A stretch of DNA of 64,000 nucleotides from the NCBI GenBank assembly GCA_044867425.1, contig JBIOUX010000035.1, positions 18,475-82,474 on the forward strand. The letters are read 5' to 3'. The notes beneath the pieces were generated by a model. The model did not search any database, was not told the DNA's origin, and saw nothing but the letters and a program-made list of their open reading frames with translations. Origin of the DNA: CAWBJP01 sp044867425 (GTDB taxonomy: Bacteria > Actinomycetota > Acidimicrobiia > IMCC26256 > BP-133). Of the stretch, positions 42,846 through 54,612 are shown in pieces; within the stretch, counting starts at the first letter, position 1, and each line of letters begins with the position of its first letter. A program made the position numbers and the translations under genes.

Positions 42846-43742
42846 ATGACTGGCAAGCTGGCGGCGATGGTTCCACGGTTGGAGATCAGGCCGTGGCAGG
42901 CGGACGACGCGGCGGCGCTGGCCACCGGCCGGCCCGGGGTCGAGGCCGCTGACGCGATCCTGGCTCCTGACGCCCTGCGCCCCGCCCATGGCCAGGTGGG
43001 GCCCGGCCAGGTGTGGCTGCGCGCCCTCGCCGCGACCGTGGACGGCGAGCCGGTGGCTGGCGCGGCGGTGTGGTCGTCGCACTGGCACCCGGTGCGCCTG
43101 TGGGCCTACGTCGAGGTGTTGCCGGCGTGGCGGCGCCAGGGAGTCGGCGGCGCCCTCCTCGCCGCCCTGCGCCGGCAGGCCGAACCGGACGGGCGGACCC
43201 TGCGGGCCAAGGTCCGGCGCGACGGCCCATCGGGCGGCTTCGCCGTGGCCATGGGACTCACCACCGTCCTCATCGAGTCCACCGGCCGGGAGGTCGACCC
43301 CGCCCGCCTGCCCGATCCCCCGGCCCGGGTGCTGGCCGCCGACCTGGGCAGCGCCGAGGTGGCCGGCGTCTTCCGCCGCTGGTACGCCGCCGTGCATCCC
43401 ACCGACCCTCCCGGTCCGCTCACCGACGAAGACGTGCGCCGCACCCACCTGGCGGAAGCGGCGGGCGGGGTGATCGTGCGCCACGACTGGGGGCCGGTGG
43501 CGGGCATCGGGCTCGCCTTCGACGAGGGCGAGATGTGGGGCTTCTCCGGCGGCTCGCTCAACCCCGGCGCCACCGGGGCCGCGGAGGTGGTCCGGGACCT
43601 GGTGCTGGGAGCGGCCCGGCTGGTTCCCGCCGGACGGCGCCTGGTGCTCGAGGTGGACGACTCCATGGCCGACGTGGCGGCCGCCGCCGATCTCCTGGGC
43701 GCCGCCTACGGCGACACCGTCCACGTGGTCGCCGAATCCTGA
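42846..43742 (+). CDS. GNAT family N-acetyltransferase (two GNAT-like halves)
   Basis: A 298-residue protein. The first half is a typical GNAT domain (LEIRPWQADDAAALATG, AYVEVLPAWRRQGVGGALLA with the acetyl-CoA loop RRQGVGG). The second half (about 160-298) looks like a decayed or accessory second GNAT fold (VAGIGLAFDEGEMWGFSGGS). The acceptor is unknown. An ATG at 42867 (MVPRLEIRP) is an alternative start. The 3' end overlaps the convergent sensor kinase gene by 37 bases. Confidence 0.85.
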   Translation: MTGKLAAMVPRLEIRPWQADDAAALATGRPGVEAADAILAPDALRPAHGQVGPGQVWLRALAATVDGEPVAGAAVWSSHWHPVRLWAYVEVLPAWRRQGVGGALLAALRRQAEPDGRTLRAKVRRDGPSGGFAVAMGLTTVLIESTGREVDPARLPDPPARVLAADLGSAEVAGVFRRWYAAVHPTDPPGPLTDEDVRRTHLAEAAGGVIVRHDWGPVAGIGLAFDEGEMWGFSGGSLNPGATGAAEVVRDLVLGAARLVPAGRRLVLEVDDSMADVAAAADLLGAAYGDTVHVVAES

Positions 43743-45136
43743 GCGGGCGGCGCCAGGGGGAGCTCGACCACGAACCAGGCCCCGGGACCGGCGGCGGCCT
43801 CCAGGCGGGCCCGGCCGCCGTGGGCTTCGGCCACTGCGGCCACGATGGACAGGCCCAGACCGGAGCCGCCGGTGGCCCGGCTGCGGGCGGCATCGGCCCG
43901 GTAGAAGCGCTCGAACACCTGGTCACCCACGCCCGCCGGCAGCCCCGGGCCCTCGTCGCGGACGTCGAGGCGGGCCCGGCCGTCCTCGGCCATGACCCGG
44001 ACGTGCACGGGCGTGCCCGGGGGGGTGTGGACGGCGGCGTTGGCCAGCAGGTTGGCCGCCACCTGGCGCAGGCGGGCTTCGTCGCCGGTCACCACCACGG
44101 GGGCGTCGCCGGTGAGGGTGATGGTCCGTTCCGGGGAGACGGCCCGGGCGTCGGCCACGGCGTCGGAGGCGAGGCGGAGCAGGTCGACGGGCGCCTGCTC
44201 CAGGGGGCGCCCCTGATCGAGACGGGCCAGCAGCAGGAGGTCCTCCACCAGGACTCCCATGCGGGTCGCCTCCTCCTCGATGCGCCGCATGGCGTTGGCC
44301 AGGTCCTCGGGACGCTCCGAGGCGCCCTGGCGGAAGAGCTCGGAGTAGCCCCGGATGGAGGTGAGCGGGGTGCGCAGCTCGTGGCTGGCGTCGGCCACGA
44401 AGCGCCGGAGGCGCTCCTCGGAGGCGGCCCGGCGGGAGAAGGCGTCCTCGATCTGGCCCAGCATGGCGTTGAGAGCCAGCCCCAGGCGGCCCACCTCGGT
44501 GTCGGGTTCGGCCCGCTCCACCCGCCGGGACAGGTCGCCGGCGGCGATGGCCTCGGCCGTGGCACCGATCTCGCCCAGGGGCCGCAGCCCGATGCGCACC
44601 ACCCAGGCGGAGAGGGCGGCCAGGGCCCCAAGGACGATGGCGGAGACCACCACCATGATCCCCACCAGCCGGCGCAGGGTGGCCTGGTTGGCTTCCAGGG
44701 GCAGGGCCACCACCAGGGATCCGCCGTCGGTTAGGGGTGTGGTGAGGATCCGCCAGGTGAAGTGGGAGTTCCCCGCCGAGGCCACCTCGCCGTAGGCCTC
44801 CCGGGGCGGCAGGTCGGGCGGCAGGTCGGGGCGGGGCTGGCCCGGGCTCACGTAGCGGACGGTGGGGCCGAGGGGCTGGCGCAGCTCGGCGTAGGTGCCG
44901 GAGAGGATCACCGAGCGGCCCGACGGCCGGGAGCCGGGGAATACGCCGCCCCGGGACAGCTCGGTGAACACCGGCGCCCGGGAGTCGCGCAGCTGCCCGT
45001 CCACCCGTTGCTCCAGGAAAGTGGACAGCGCCCGGTAGGTGGCCAGGTTGGCACCCATCAACCCGGCGGCCACCACCACCAGGACCCCCGCCAGCAGCCG
45101 GGCCCGCAGCGACATGTAGGCCGACCCTGCGGCCAC
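43706..45136 (-). CDS. HAMP-type sensor histidine kinase
   Basis: A 476-residue membrane kinase. Helices at about 10-32 and 158-182 flank an extracytoplasmic sensor domain. A HAMP domain (about 180-235), a HisKA domain with SHELRTPLTS (His252), and a HATPase with LANAAVHTPPGTP, DVRDEGPGLP and GGSGLGLSI follow. The gene starts at a GTG that shares one base with the stop of the response regulator (TAGTG); ATG 45115 is an alternative. Layout and neighbouring HtrA gene resemble the mycobacterial MprAB-PepD envelope-stress system, but specificity is not provable from sequence. Confidence 0.93.
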   Translation of the reverse strand: MAAGSAYMSLRARLLAGVLVVVAAGLMGANLATYRALSTFLEQRVDGQLRDSRAPVFTELSRGGVFPGSRPSGRSVILSGTYAELRQPLGPTVRYVSPGQPRPDLPPDLPPREAYGEVASAGNSHFTWRILTTPLTDGGSLVVALPLEANQATLRRLVGIMVVVSAIVLGALAALSAWVVRIGLRPLGEIGATAEAIAAGDLSRRVERAEPDTEVGRLGLALNAMLGQIEDAFSRRAASEERLRRFVADASHELRTPLTSIRGYSELFRQGASERPEDLANAMRRIEEEATRMGVLVEDLLLLARLDQGRPLEQAPVDLLRLASDAVADARAVSPERTITLTGDAPVVVTGDEARLRQVAANLLANAAVHTPPGTPVHVRVMAEDGRARLDVRDEGPGLPAGVGDQVFERFYRADAARSRATGGSGLGLSIVAAVAEAHGGRARLEAAAGPGAWFVVELPLAPPAQDSATTWTVSP

Positions 45137-45828
45137 TAGTTCGGCAGCCGGAGGGTGTAGCCCACCCCCCGGACGGTGTGGATCAGGCGGGGCTCGATGC
45201 GGTCAACCTTCTTGCGCAGGTAGGAGATGTAGGTCTCCACCACGTTGGCGTCGCCCCCGAAGTCGTACTCCCACACGTGGTCCAGGATCTGTGCCTTGGA
45301 CAGCACCCGGCGGGAGTTGACCATCAGGTAGCGCAGGAGCTTGAACTCGGTGGGGGTCATGGGCAGGGGCTCTCCTGCCCGGAACACCTCGTGGGTGTCC
45401 TCGTCGAGCTCCAGATCGGCGAAGACCAGGCGACCTTCGGGTTCGACCGCTCCGGTGCGGCGCAGCACCGCCCGCACCCGGGCCACCAGCTCCTCCAGGG
45501 AAAAGGGCTTGGTGACGTAGTCGTCGCCGCCCAGGGTCAGCCCGGCCACCTTGTCCTCGGTGGCGTCCCGGGCGGTGAGGAACAGGACGGGGATGCGCAG
45601 CCCCTCGGCCCGAAGGCGGCGGGTGACCTCGAAGCCGTCGAGGTCGGGCAGCATCACGTCGAGGACGATGAGCTCGGGGCGAAAGGCGCGGGCCCGGGCC
45701 AGCGCCTCCCGGCCGGTGGTGGCGGTGGCCACCTCGAAGCCGACGTAGCGCAACGCCGTGCCGACCAGATCGGTGATGTTCGCCTCGTCGTCGACTACCA
45801 GGACACGGGCCTCGGCCACGGATCCCAT
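45136..45828 (-). CDS. OmpR/PhoB family response regulator
   Basis: A 230-residue regulator. Receiver domain: acidic pair VVDDE (13-15), phosphorylatable Asp57 in LIVLDVMLPD, Thr/Lys in FLTARDA and YVTKPFSLEEL. DNA-binding winged helix: LTPTEFKLL-like text (MTPTEFKLLRYLMVNSRRVL), VWEYDFGGDANVVETYISYL and HTVRGVGYTLRLP at the end. It is paired with the kinase directly downstream, and the two cistrons touch. Likely targets include the adjacent HtrA-type protease gene 37 bases upstream, by analogy with MprA. Confidence 0.95.
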   Translation of the reverse strand: MGSVAEARVLVVDDEANITDLVGTALRYVGFEVATATTGREALARARAFRPELIVLDVMLPDLDGFEVTRRLRAEGLRIPVLFLTARDATEDKVAGLTLGGDDYVTKPFSLEELVARVRAVLRRTGAVEPEGRLVFADLELDEDTHEVFRAGEPLPMTPTEFKLLRYLMVNSRRVLSKAQILDHVWEYDFGGDANVVETYISYLRKKVDRIEPRLIHTVRGVGYTLRLPN

Positions 45829-45865
45829 TCTTATTCCGACCCACCCATTGGTCGCGCCCAGCCCG

Positions 45866-47071
<1,206 letters not shown>

Positions 47072-47226
47072 CGCTCTACTCCAGCGCCGCCGCCTGTGAA
47101 CAGGCTGTGGAGCGCCTGGGAGCCTCCGTAAACCTGGGATGAACCGCCGGGCGACAGAAAAGAGGAGAGCGCCCGGATCGTCACGAATTCACCGTAGTCG
47201 GCGCCCCCGCGCCGCCTGGAGGCCTC

Positions 47227-48156
47227 ATGTTCCGCGGTACAGCCCCCCGGCTGGCCATCTTGCTTCTGGCCAGCGCCGCCGTCCTCCCCGTCACCGCGCC
47301 CGCCCAGGCGGCGCCGCCCCAGGAACGGACGGTGCGTGTCTTCGACTTCGCCTACGACCCGGTCCCGATCCAGGTCGAGGCGGGCGACACCGTGGTCTGG
47401 GTGCTGGATCAGTCGGCCCAGGCCACCCACTCCGTGACGTCCGACGACGATGGTGGCTTCACCGCCGACCTCGTTCCCGGTACCCCGGACAACGTGTTCC
47501 GCCGCAAGTTCACCACCGCCGGCAAGTTCGCCTACTACTGCCGGTTCCACCTGTTCTCCAACAGCATGGTCGGCCAGGTCCAGGTGACCGACCCGCCGCC
47601 GCCCACCACGACGACCACCACCGAGCCGCCGACCACGACCACCACGGCGCCGCCGCCCACCACCACCACGACGGCGCCGCCGCCTCCGCCGACCACGACC
47701 ACCACCCGGCCGCGGCCCACCACGACCACGACCCAGCCGCCGGCCGCCCCCCCGACCACGCAGCCGCCGGCATCGGCCAGCACCGACGACCACGACACGA
47801 CCGACACCACCGCCCGGGCCACCACCACGACGGGCAAGCCGACGACCACCACCACGGGGAAGAAGAAGCCGGCTGCGACGACCACGACCAAGGCCCCGGA
47901 GACGACGACCACGTCGGCGGCGCCGGCCCTGCCGGCGGAGTGGATCCCGACGCCCGACCTCGTCCCCGGCGGGGCGCCGACGACCACGACCACCGAGCCT
48001 GGGACCGAGGTGGCCGCCGGCCACGAGTCGAAGAAGGGCAAGGGCGGCGGAGGTGGCGGGTTCCCCGTCGCCGTCGCCGGCGCCCTCGGGCTGCTGGTGC
48101 TGGGCGGCGGCGTGTGGGCCTGGTACCACCGCTCCAGCCGCTACCTCCCGGCCTAG
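47227..48156 (+). CDS. membrane-anchored cupredoxin with long Thr/Pro linker
   Basis: A 309-residue exported protein. A signal peptide (to about 28) is followed by a plastocyanin-like domain (about 33-125): FAYDPVPIQVEAGDTVVWVL, THSV (His68) and YYCRFHLFSNSM (Cys105, His108, Met114), the expected type 1 copper ligands, although His-Met spacing is one residue longer than the classical pattern. A Thr-Pro linker of roughly 130 residues leads to a C-terminal transmembrane helix (about 278-298). It probably shuttles electrons or binds copper at the outer face while tethered on a stalk. There are no obvious electron-transfer partners next door. Confidence 0.85.
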   Translation: MFRGTAPRLAILLLASAAVLPVTAPAQAAPPQERTVRVFDFAYDPVPIQVEAGDTVVWVLDQSAQATHSVTSDDDGGFTADLVPGTPDNVFRRKFTTAGKFAYYCRFHLFSNSMVGQVQVTDPPPPTTTTTTEPPTTTTTAPPPTTTTTAPPPPPTTTTTRPRPTTTTTQPPAAPPTTQPPASASTDDHDTTDTTARATTTTGKPTTTTTGKKKPAATTTTKAPETTTTSAAPALPAEWIPTPDLVPGGAPTTTTTEPGTEVAAGHESKKGKGGGGGGFPVAVAGALGLLVLGGGVWAWYHRSSRYLPA

Positions 48157-48178
48157 ACCGGCGGTTTAGGGTGGGCGG

Positions 48179-48721
48179 GTGAACACCTGCCCCACGCTCA
48201 CCACCGATCGCCTCGTCCTCCGTCCCTTCCGGGACGATGACCTGGGTCCGTTCACGGAGGTACTGCGGGCCGAGCCGGTCCGGGCCTCCCTCCTCCTCCC
48301 CGCCGACGTCGGACCAGGACGGGCCTTCTCCGACATGGCCGCCAACCTGGGGCAGTGGCAACTGCGGGGGACGGGCCACTGGGCCCTGGAGGAGCGGGCC
48401 ACCGGCGCCCTGGTGGGGCGGGCCGGGTTGCACCGCCCCGGCTGGGAGGACTGGCCCGGGGTCGAGGTGGGCTGGGTGCTGCACCCCCACCACTGGGGCA
48501 AGGGCTATGCCACCGAGGCCGGCGCCCAGGCGCTCGCCTACGCCTTCGAGACATTGAGCCTTCCCGAGGTGTTCAGCGTCATCCTGCCCACCAACGAGCG
48601 CTCCCAGGCGGTGGCCCGCCGGCTCGGCTTCACCCTGATGGAGGAGCGGATCCTGTCCTTCTTCCCCACCCGCCCCCACGGGATCTGGCACCTCCCGGCC
48701 GGCGGCTGGAAGAGCAACTGA
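48179..48721 (+). CDS. RimJ/RimL-type N-acetyltransferase
   Basis: A 180-residue GNAT protein of the RimJ/RimL group: TLTTDRLVLRPFRDDDLGPF at the N-terminus, VEVGWVLHPHHWGKGYATEA with the acetyl-CoA loop, and VILPTNERSQAVARRLGF near the C-terminus. It starts at a GTG 22 bases after the cupredoxin stop. It may modify ribosomal-protein or small-molecule amines; the acceptor is not predictable. Confidence 0.9.
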   Translation: MNTCPTLTTDRLVLRPFRDDDLGPFTEVLRAEPVRASLLLPADVGPGRAFSDMAANLGQWQLRGTGHWALEERATGALVGRAGLHRPGWEDWPGVEVGWVLHPHHWGKGYATEAGAQALAYAFETLSLPEVFSVILPTNERSQAVARRLGFTLMEERILSFFPTRPHGIWHLPAGGWKSN

Positions 48722-48737
48722 GGGCGGACGGATCGGG

Positions 48738-49913
48738 ATGTCCACCGTCCATGTCATCGCCATCGGCTCCCTCGACGAGTTGACCGCCGCCCTCGACGAG
48801 CTGGACCCGGCCGGCGACGACCTCGTGCTGGTCCATCCCGAGCACCACAGCGTCGTGGCCGGCGACGGGCAGGACATCGCCGGCGCCCACAGTGTGTTCG
48901 GCGAGTCCATCGCCGTGGCCGCCTCCGCCCTGCCGGTGAGTGCCGGTGAGGCCGCCGTGCGCCTCACGGAGGTGCTCATGGCCGGGCTCGGGTCGTTGCC
49001 CTACCGGCACCATCCCTTCCCCCTCGGGCTGTGCGGGCCGGCGGTTGCCCTCCGGAGGGTCCTGGCCTCCCTGCCCGACGGCGCCGACGACGCCGACCGC
49101 CTGGCCGGGGCTCTCCTGGCCGGGAACGCCGACCTGGCACTGGACAGCGGCGGCCAGGTCTTTCGGGTCCTCGACGGGTCGGACACCGACGTCGTCGCCG
49201 TCGCCGGCCGGTTCCATGCCGGCACCGAACGGCCGGTGGTGGCCATCGATCCCGCCCCGCCCGGGGTCCGACATGTTCCCGGGGAGAACCCGCGCCTGGC
49301 CGCCCTGGCCGCCGCCCTGGCCGACCCCGGCGGTCGCGACCTGGCCGCCCTCCTCCGCTACGACGGCGCCGTCGACCCGGCGCCGGACAAGGCGGTGGAA
49401 GCGGCGCCCGACATCCTGGTCATGCCCTTCTGGACGCCGGAGTTCTGTGCCGTCCTGTTGCGAGCGGCCGAGGTTGCCGGCATGTGGGCCTCGGACCCTG
49501 ACGACCCCGTCCCGGGCGCCGAGGTGTCGCTCTTTGCCCTCTTCCCGCGGCTGGCCGGCCTCCTGGAGGAGGACCTGATGACCCGGGTGTGGCCCCGGCT
49601 GCACGAGCACTGGCCGGAGGCGGCCGCCACCGGACTGCATGACGCCTTCGTCATCCGCTACGAGCCGGGCGGGTCGAACGAGGGTCTGCCTCTCCATCAC
49701 GACGTCGCCCAGGTGAGCGCCACCGTGCGGCTCAACCACGGCTACCGGGGCGGCGCCCTGTCCTTCCCTCGCCAGGGATGGGACACCGCCGGCGTCCCCG
49801 TCGGCCACCTGGTGGCCTGGCCGTCCCTCGTCACCCACCCCCACCGGGCCGAACCGGTACAACACGGCGTCCGCTACGGCCTGACCATCTGGTTCGCACT
49901 ACCCGGCGTCTGA
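48738..49913 (+). CDS. 2-oxoglutarate/Fe(II) oxygenase, procollagen-lysyl-hydroxylase-like
   Basis: A 391-residue protein. The C-terminal domain carries the iron and 2-oxoglutarate ligands of prolyl/lysyl hydroxylases: LHHDVAQVSATVRLN (His320, Asp322), YRGGALSFPRQGW, a distal His in THPHRAEPV (369), and Arg379 in HGVRYGLTIWF. The N-terminal half looks like the glycosyltransferase-like part of PLOD enzymes (DDLVLVHPEHHSVVAG, then FGESIAVAASALP), but without a clear DxD. It may hydroxylate Lys or Pro in a protein. The last 15 bases overlap the convergent iron-sulphur gene. Confidence 0.75.
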   Translation: MSTVHVIAIGSLDELTAALDELDPAGDDLVLVHPEHHSVVAGDGQDIAGAHSVFGESIAVAASALPVSAGEAAVRLTEVLMAGLGSLPYRHHPFPLGLCGPAVALRRVLASLPDGADDADRLAGALLAGNADLALDSGGQVFRVLDGSDTDVVAVAGRFHAGTERPVVAIDPAPPGVRHVPGENPRLAALAAALADPGGRDLAALLRYDGAVDPAPDKAVEAAPDILVMPFWTPEFCAVLLRAAEVAGMWASDPDDPVPGAEVSLFALFPRLAGLLEEDLMTRVWPRLHEHWPEAAATGLHDAFVIRYEPGGSNEGLPLHHDVAQVSATVRLNHGYRGGALSFPRQGWDTAGVPVGHLVAWPSLVTHPHRAEPVQHGVRYGLTIWFALPGV

Positions 49914-50797
49914 GTCGTCCTCCTTGGGCCGGGCCTGGACGTGGGTGAAGCCGAAGCGGCCCTTGATGCAGAGGTTCCCCCGGGTGACGAACTGGTCGTG
50001 GGGTGAGGTGACCCGCACGATCTCGTTGTCCTGCACGTGGAGGGTGAGGGTGCAGCCCACGCCGCAGTACGGGCAGATGGTGTCGGTGCGGGTCTGGCGG
50101 GCGGGTTCCCACTCCCCCGCCTCCCGGAGGCGGAACTCGGCGGCGAAGGACAGGGCGCCGGTGGGGCACACCTCCACGCAGTTGCCGCAGTACACGCAGG
50201 CGGAGTCGGGCAGGGGCGCGTCCCACTCGGTGGAGATGTGCGAGTCGAACCCCCGGCCGGCCACGGCGATGGCGAACGTCTGCTGCCACTGCTCGCCGCA
50301 GGCGTCGACGCACTTGTAGCAGAGGATGCAACGGGCGTAGTCCCGCACATAGAGGTCGTTGTCCACCTTGGCCGGCTGGGCGGCCACGGTGGCTGCCCCG
50401 GGCCCGTAGCGGGCCGGCTCCGCGCCGTAGTCCGCCATCCACCTGTCCACCTCCGGGCCGGCGCCGGAGAGGTCGACGGAGCTGGCCAGGAACTCGAGCA
50501 CCAGGCGCCGGGCGAGGCGGGCCCGGGGCGTGGCCGTGTGCACGACCATGCCCGCCTCCACCTTGCGGGAGCAGGCCGGGGCCAGGACCCGGGCGCCCTC
50601 CACCTCCACCATGCACACCCGGCAGGCGTTCTTGGGGGTGAGGGTGTCGCCGTAGCACAGCGTGGGGATGTCGGCTCCCGCCGCCCGGGCCGCCTCCAGG
50701 ATGGTGGCCCCCTCGGGCACCCGGCGGGCCTCGCCGTCGATGGTCACGTCGACCATCCGCCGGGGCGGCCCCAGGGGTACGGACACCGGTTCCGCGC

Positions 50798-50801
<4 letters not shown>
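49899..50801 (-). CDS. formate dehydrogenase iron-sulphur subunit (detached N-terminal half of FdhA)
   Basis: A 300-residue electron-transfer protein. In order it carries a [2Fe-2S] ferredoxin domain (about 15-95; TLCYGDTLTPKNACRVCMVE, APACS), two [4Fe-4S] sites (ARCILCYKCVDACGEQ and SACVYCGNCVEVCPTGA), and the [4Fe-4S] domain that normally opens the molybdopterin enzyme (TICPYCGVGCTLTLHV, RGNLCIKGRFGF). It stops just where the catalytic domain would begin; that part is a separate gene upstream (52543-54441). The His-Cys3 cluster site usual between the ferredoxin and the first 4Fe-4S site is missing (text SSVDLSGAGPEVDRW instead). The ATG overlaps the stop of the NuoEF-like gene (ATGA). Confidence 0.9.
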
Positions 50802-52542
<1,741 letters not shown>

Positions 52543-52546
<4 letters not shown>

Positions 52547-54441
52547 ACTGTCTCCACCCGCACCGCCGCCGCCTTGAACTCGGCCGTGCCCGACTTGGGG
52601 TCGGTGGCTTCGATGGTCAGCCGGTTGGTGTCGACCTCGTCGGGAAAGTGCAGCGTCATGAACACCAGCCCCGGGGCCAGGCCGGGGTCGATCCGGGCCG
52701 GGACCTCCACCGAGCCCCGCCGGGAGGTGACCCGGACCCGGGTCCCGTCCATCACCCCGAGGGCGGCGGCATCGGCCGGGCTCAGGTCGAGCGTCTCTCC
52801 CCGGCGCAGGGGCGAGGCGTAGCCGCCCGACTGCACCCCGGTGTTGAAGGAGTCGAGCCGGCGTCCGGTGGTGAGCCGCAGGGGGTACTCGTCGTCGAGC
52901 GCCTCCACCGGCCCCTCGTGGGCCACGGCCGAGAACGGCGCCGGCCGGCCCCGGCGGGCCGGGTCCTCCTCCCACAGCCGGCCGTGGAGGAACGACGGCT
53001 CGAGGGTGTCCTCGGAGTAGCAGGGCCACTGGATCCCGCCCAGCTCCTCCAGCCGGCGGTAGGTCATCCCGGCGTGAAGGGGCGAGAGCGAGCGCAGCTC
53101 GTCCCACACCGCCTCGGCCGACTCATAGGTCCAGTCGTGGCCCGGATCGACCCGCCCGGCGAGGGCGAGCAGGATCTCGATGTCATCCCGGGCCCCGGCC
53201 GGCGGTTCCAGCGCCTTGCGCACCCGCTGCACCCGGCGCTCGGAGTTGGTGACCGTCCCCTCCGCCTCGCACCACGCCGCGCTGGCGGGCAGGACCACGT
53301 CGGCCAGCTCCGCCGTCTTGGTCAGGAGGATGTCCTGGACGACCAGGTGGTCGAGGCCCTCGAGGAGCGAGATGGCATGGCCCACGTCGGCTTCGGACTG
53401 GGCCGGGTTCTCGCCCAGCACGTACAGGGCCCGCAGGTCGCCCCGGCCCATGGCCTCGAACATCTGGGTCAGGTGCCAGCCGTAGGCCGGTGGGATCGCA
53501 CTTCCCCAGGCGGCGTCGAAGCGGGCCCGGACCTCGGGGTCGAGGATGTCGGCGAAGCCGGGCAGGCGGTTGGGGATGGCCCCCATGTCGCCGCCGCCCT
53601 GGACGTTGTTCTGGCCCCGCAGGGGGTTGAGGCCGGCGCCGTAGCGGCCGACGTGGCCGCACAGCAGGGCCAGGTTGATGAGCGAGAGGACGTTGTCGAC
53701 GGCGTTATGGTGCTCGGTGATCCCCAGTGTCCAGCACAGCTGGGCCCGGTCGGCCCGGGCGTAGGTGTGGGCCAGCTCGCGGATCTGGGCGGCCGGGACA
53801 CCGGTCTCCGCTTCGGCCCGGGCCGGCGTCCACTCCTCCACCGCAGCGGCGAACTCGTCGAAGCCGGTGGTGGCCCGGGCGATGAACCGGCGGTTCTCCA
53901 GGCCGGCGTGGAGGATCTCCCGGGCCACGGCGTGGGCCAGGGCAATGTCCGTCCCCACCCGCAGCGGCAGATGGGAATGGGCGAAGCGGGCCGTCGACGT
54001 GCGGCGCGGATCGACCACGAACAGCCTGGCTCCCCGACGCTGGGCCTGGATGACGTGATGGAAGAAGATCGGGTGGGTCTCCCGGGCGTTGGAGCCCCAC
54101 AGGACGACCACGTCGGCCTCCTCGACCTCCTTGTAGGAGCTGGTGCCGCCTCCGGCCCCGAATACCGTCGCCAGACCGACGACGCTGGGCGCGTGTCAGG
54201 TGCGGTTGCAGGAGTCGATGTTGTTGGTGCCGATGGCCACCCTCATGACCTTCTGGGCCATGAAGTTGACCTCATTGGTGGCCTTGGAGCAGGAGAACAT
54301 CCCCACAGCCTGGGGACCGCTCTCGTCCCGCACCCGGGCCAGCCCTCCGGCGGCGGCGTCAAGGGCCTCGTCCCAGGACGCCTCCTGCAGGACCCCGTCC
54401 CGACGCACCATCGGTCGTGTCAACCGCTCATAGGTTCGCAT
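52543..54441 (-). CDS. fdhA: formate dehydrogenase catalytic subunit, selenocysteine-containing
   Basis: A 632-residue molybdopterin subunit that oxidises formate to CO2. The gene has an in-frame TGA at 54196-54198 (codon 82) in the context NNIDSCNRT-U-HAPSVVGLA, exactly where formate dehydrogenases have selenocysteine or cysteine (E. coli FdhF: ARV-U-HGPSVAGL). After it the frame runs open to 52543, with GSNARETHPIFFHHVIQAQR, LCGHVGRYGAGLNPLRGQNN, the VQGGGDMG motif and a C-terminal cofactor-binding barrel. A SECIS-like hairpin follows the TGA. The usual N-terminal iron-sulphur domains are on a separate gene (49899-50801). It starts at the ATG at 54441 (MRTYERLTRP). selA, selB and selC are not in the window. 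Confidence 0.92.
54166..54198 (-). promoter_or_regulatory. SECIS-like element of fdhA
   Basis: Directly after the TGA (54198-54196) the coding strand forms a hairpin with a 5-base perfect stem (CGTCG at 54184-54180 with CGACG at 54170-54166). The loop contains GGTCT at 54177-54173. In E. coli fdhF the SECIS loop also carries GGUCU, and GGU-CUG occupies the same codons after the UGA (eighth and ninth) in both genes. SelB recognition is inferred. Confidence 0.8.
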
Positions 54442-54612
54442 CGCCTCACCGTACCGTCGCCGTCACACCCTCGTCGCACCACATCCGGGGCCTGTTCGGT
54501 GGGCCGAAGGCACGGAGGAAACCGGACACCCGGCACGAATTTCTTCAACACGGCTTTACGTTCCCCCCGGTTCGTTTCCGCCCTCAGCAACCCACCAAGG
54601 AGTACGCAAGCA

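Noticed and set aside
47600..47930. ACC-rich short repeats resembling a satellite or CRISPR
   Set aside because: They encode the Thr/Pro linker of the cupredoxin and have irregular spacing without spacers.
54196..54198. In-frame stop making fdhA a pseudogene
   Set aside because: The TGA is at the conserved selenocysteine position and is followed by a SECIS-like hairpin. The rest of the gene is intact.
52648..54612. Upstream extension of the phosphoesterase frame
   Set aside because: It is antisense to fdhA. The signal peptide begins after the GTG at 54613.
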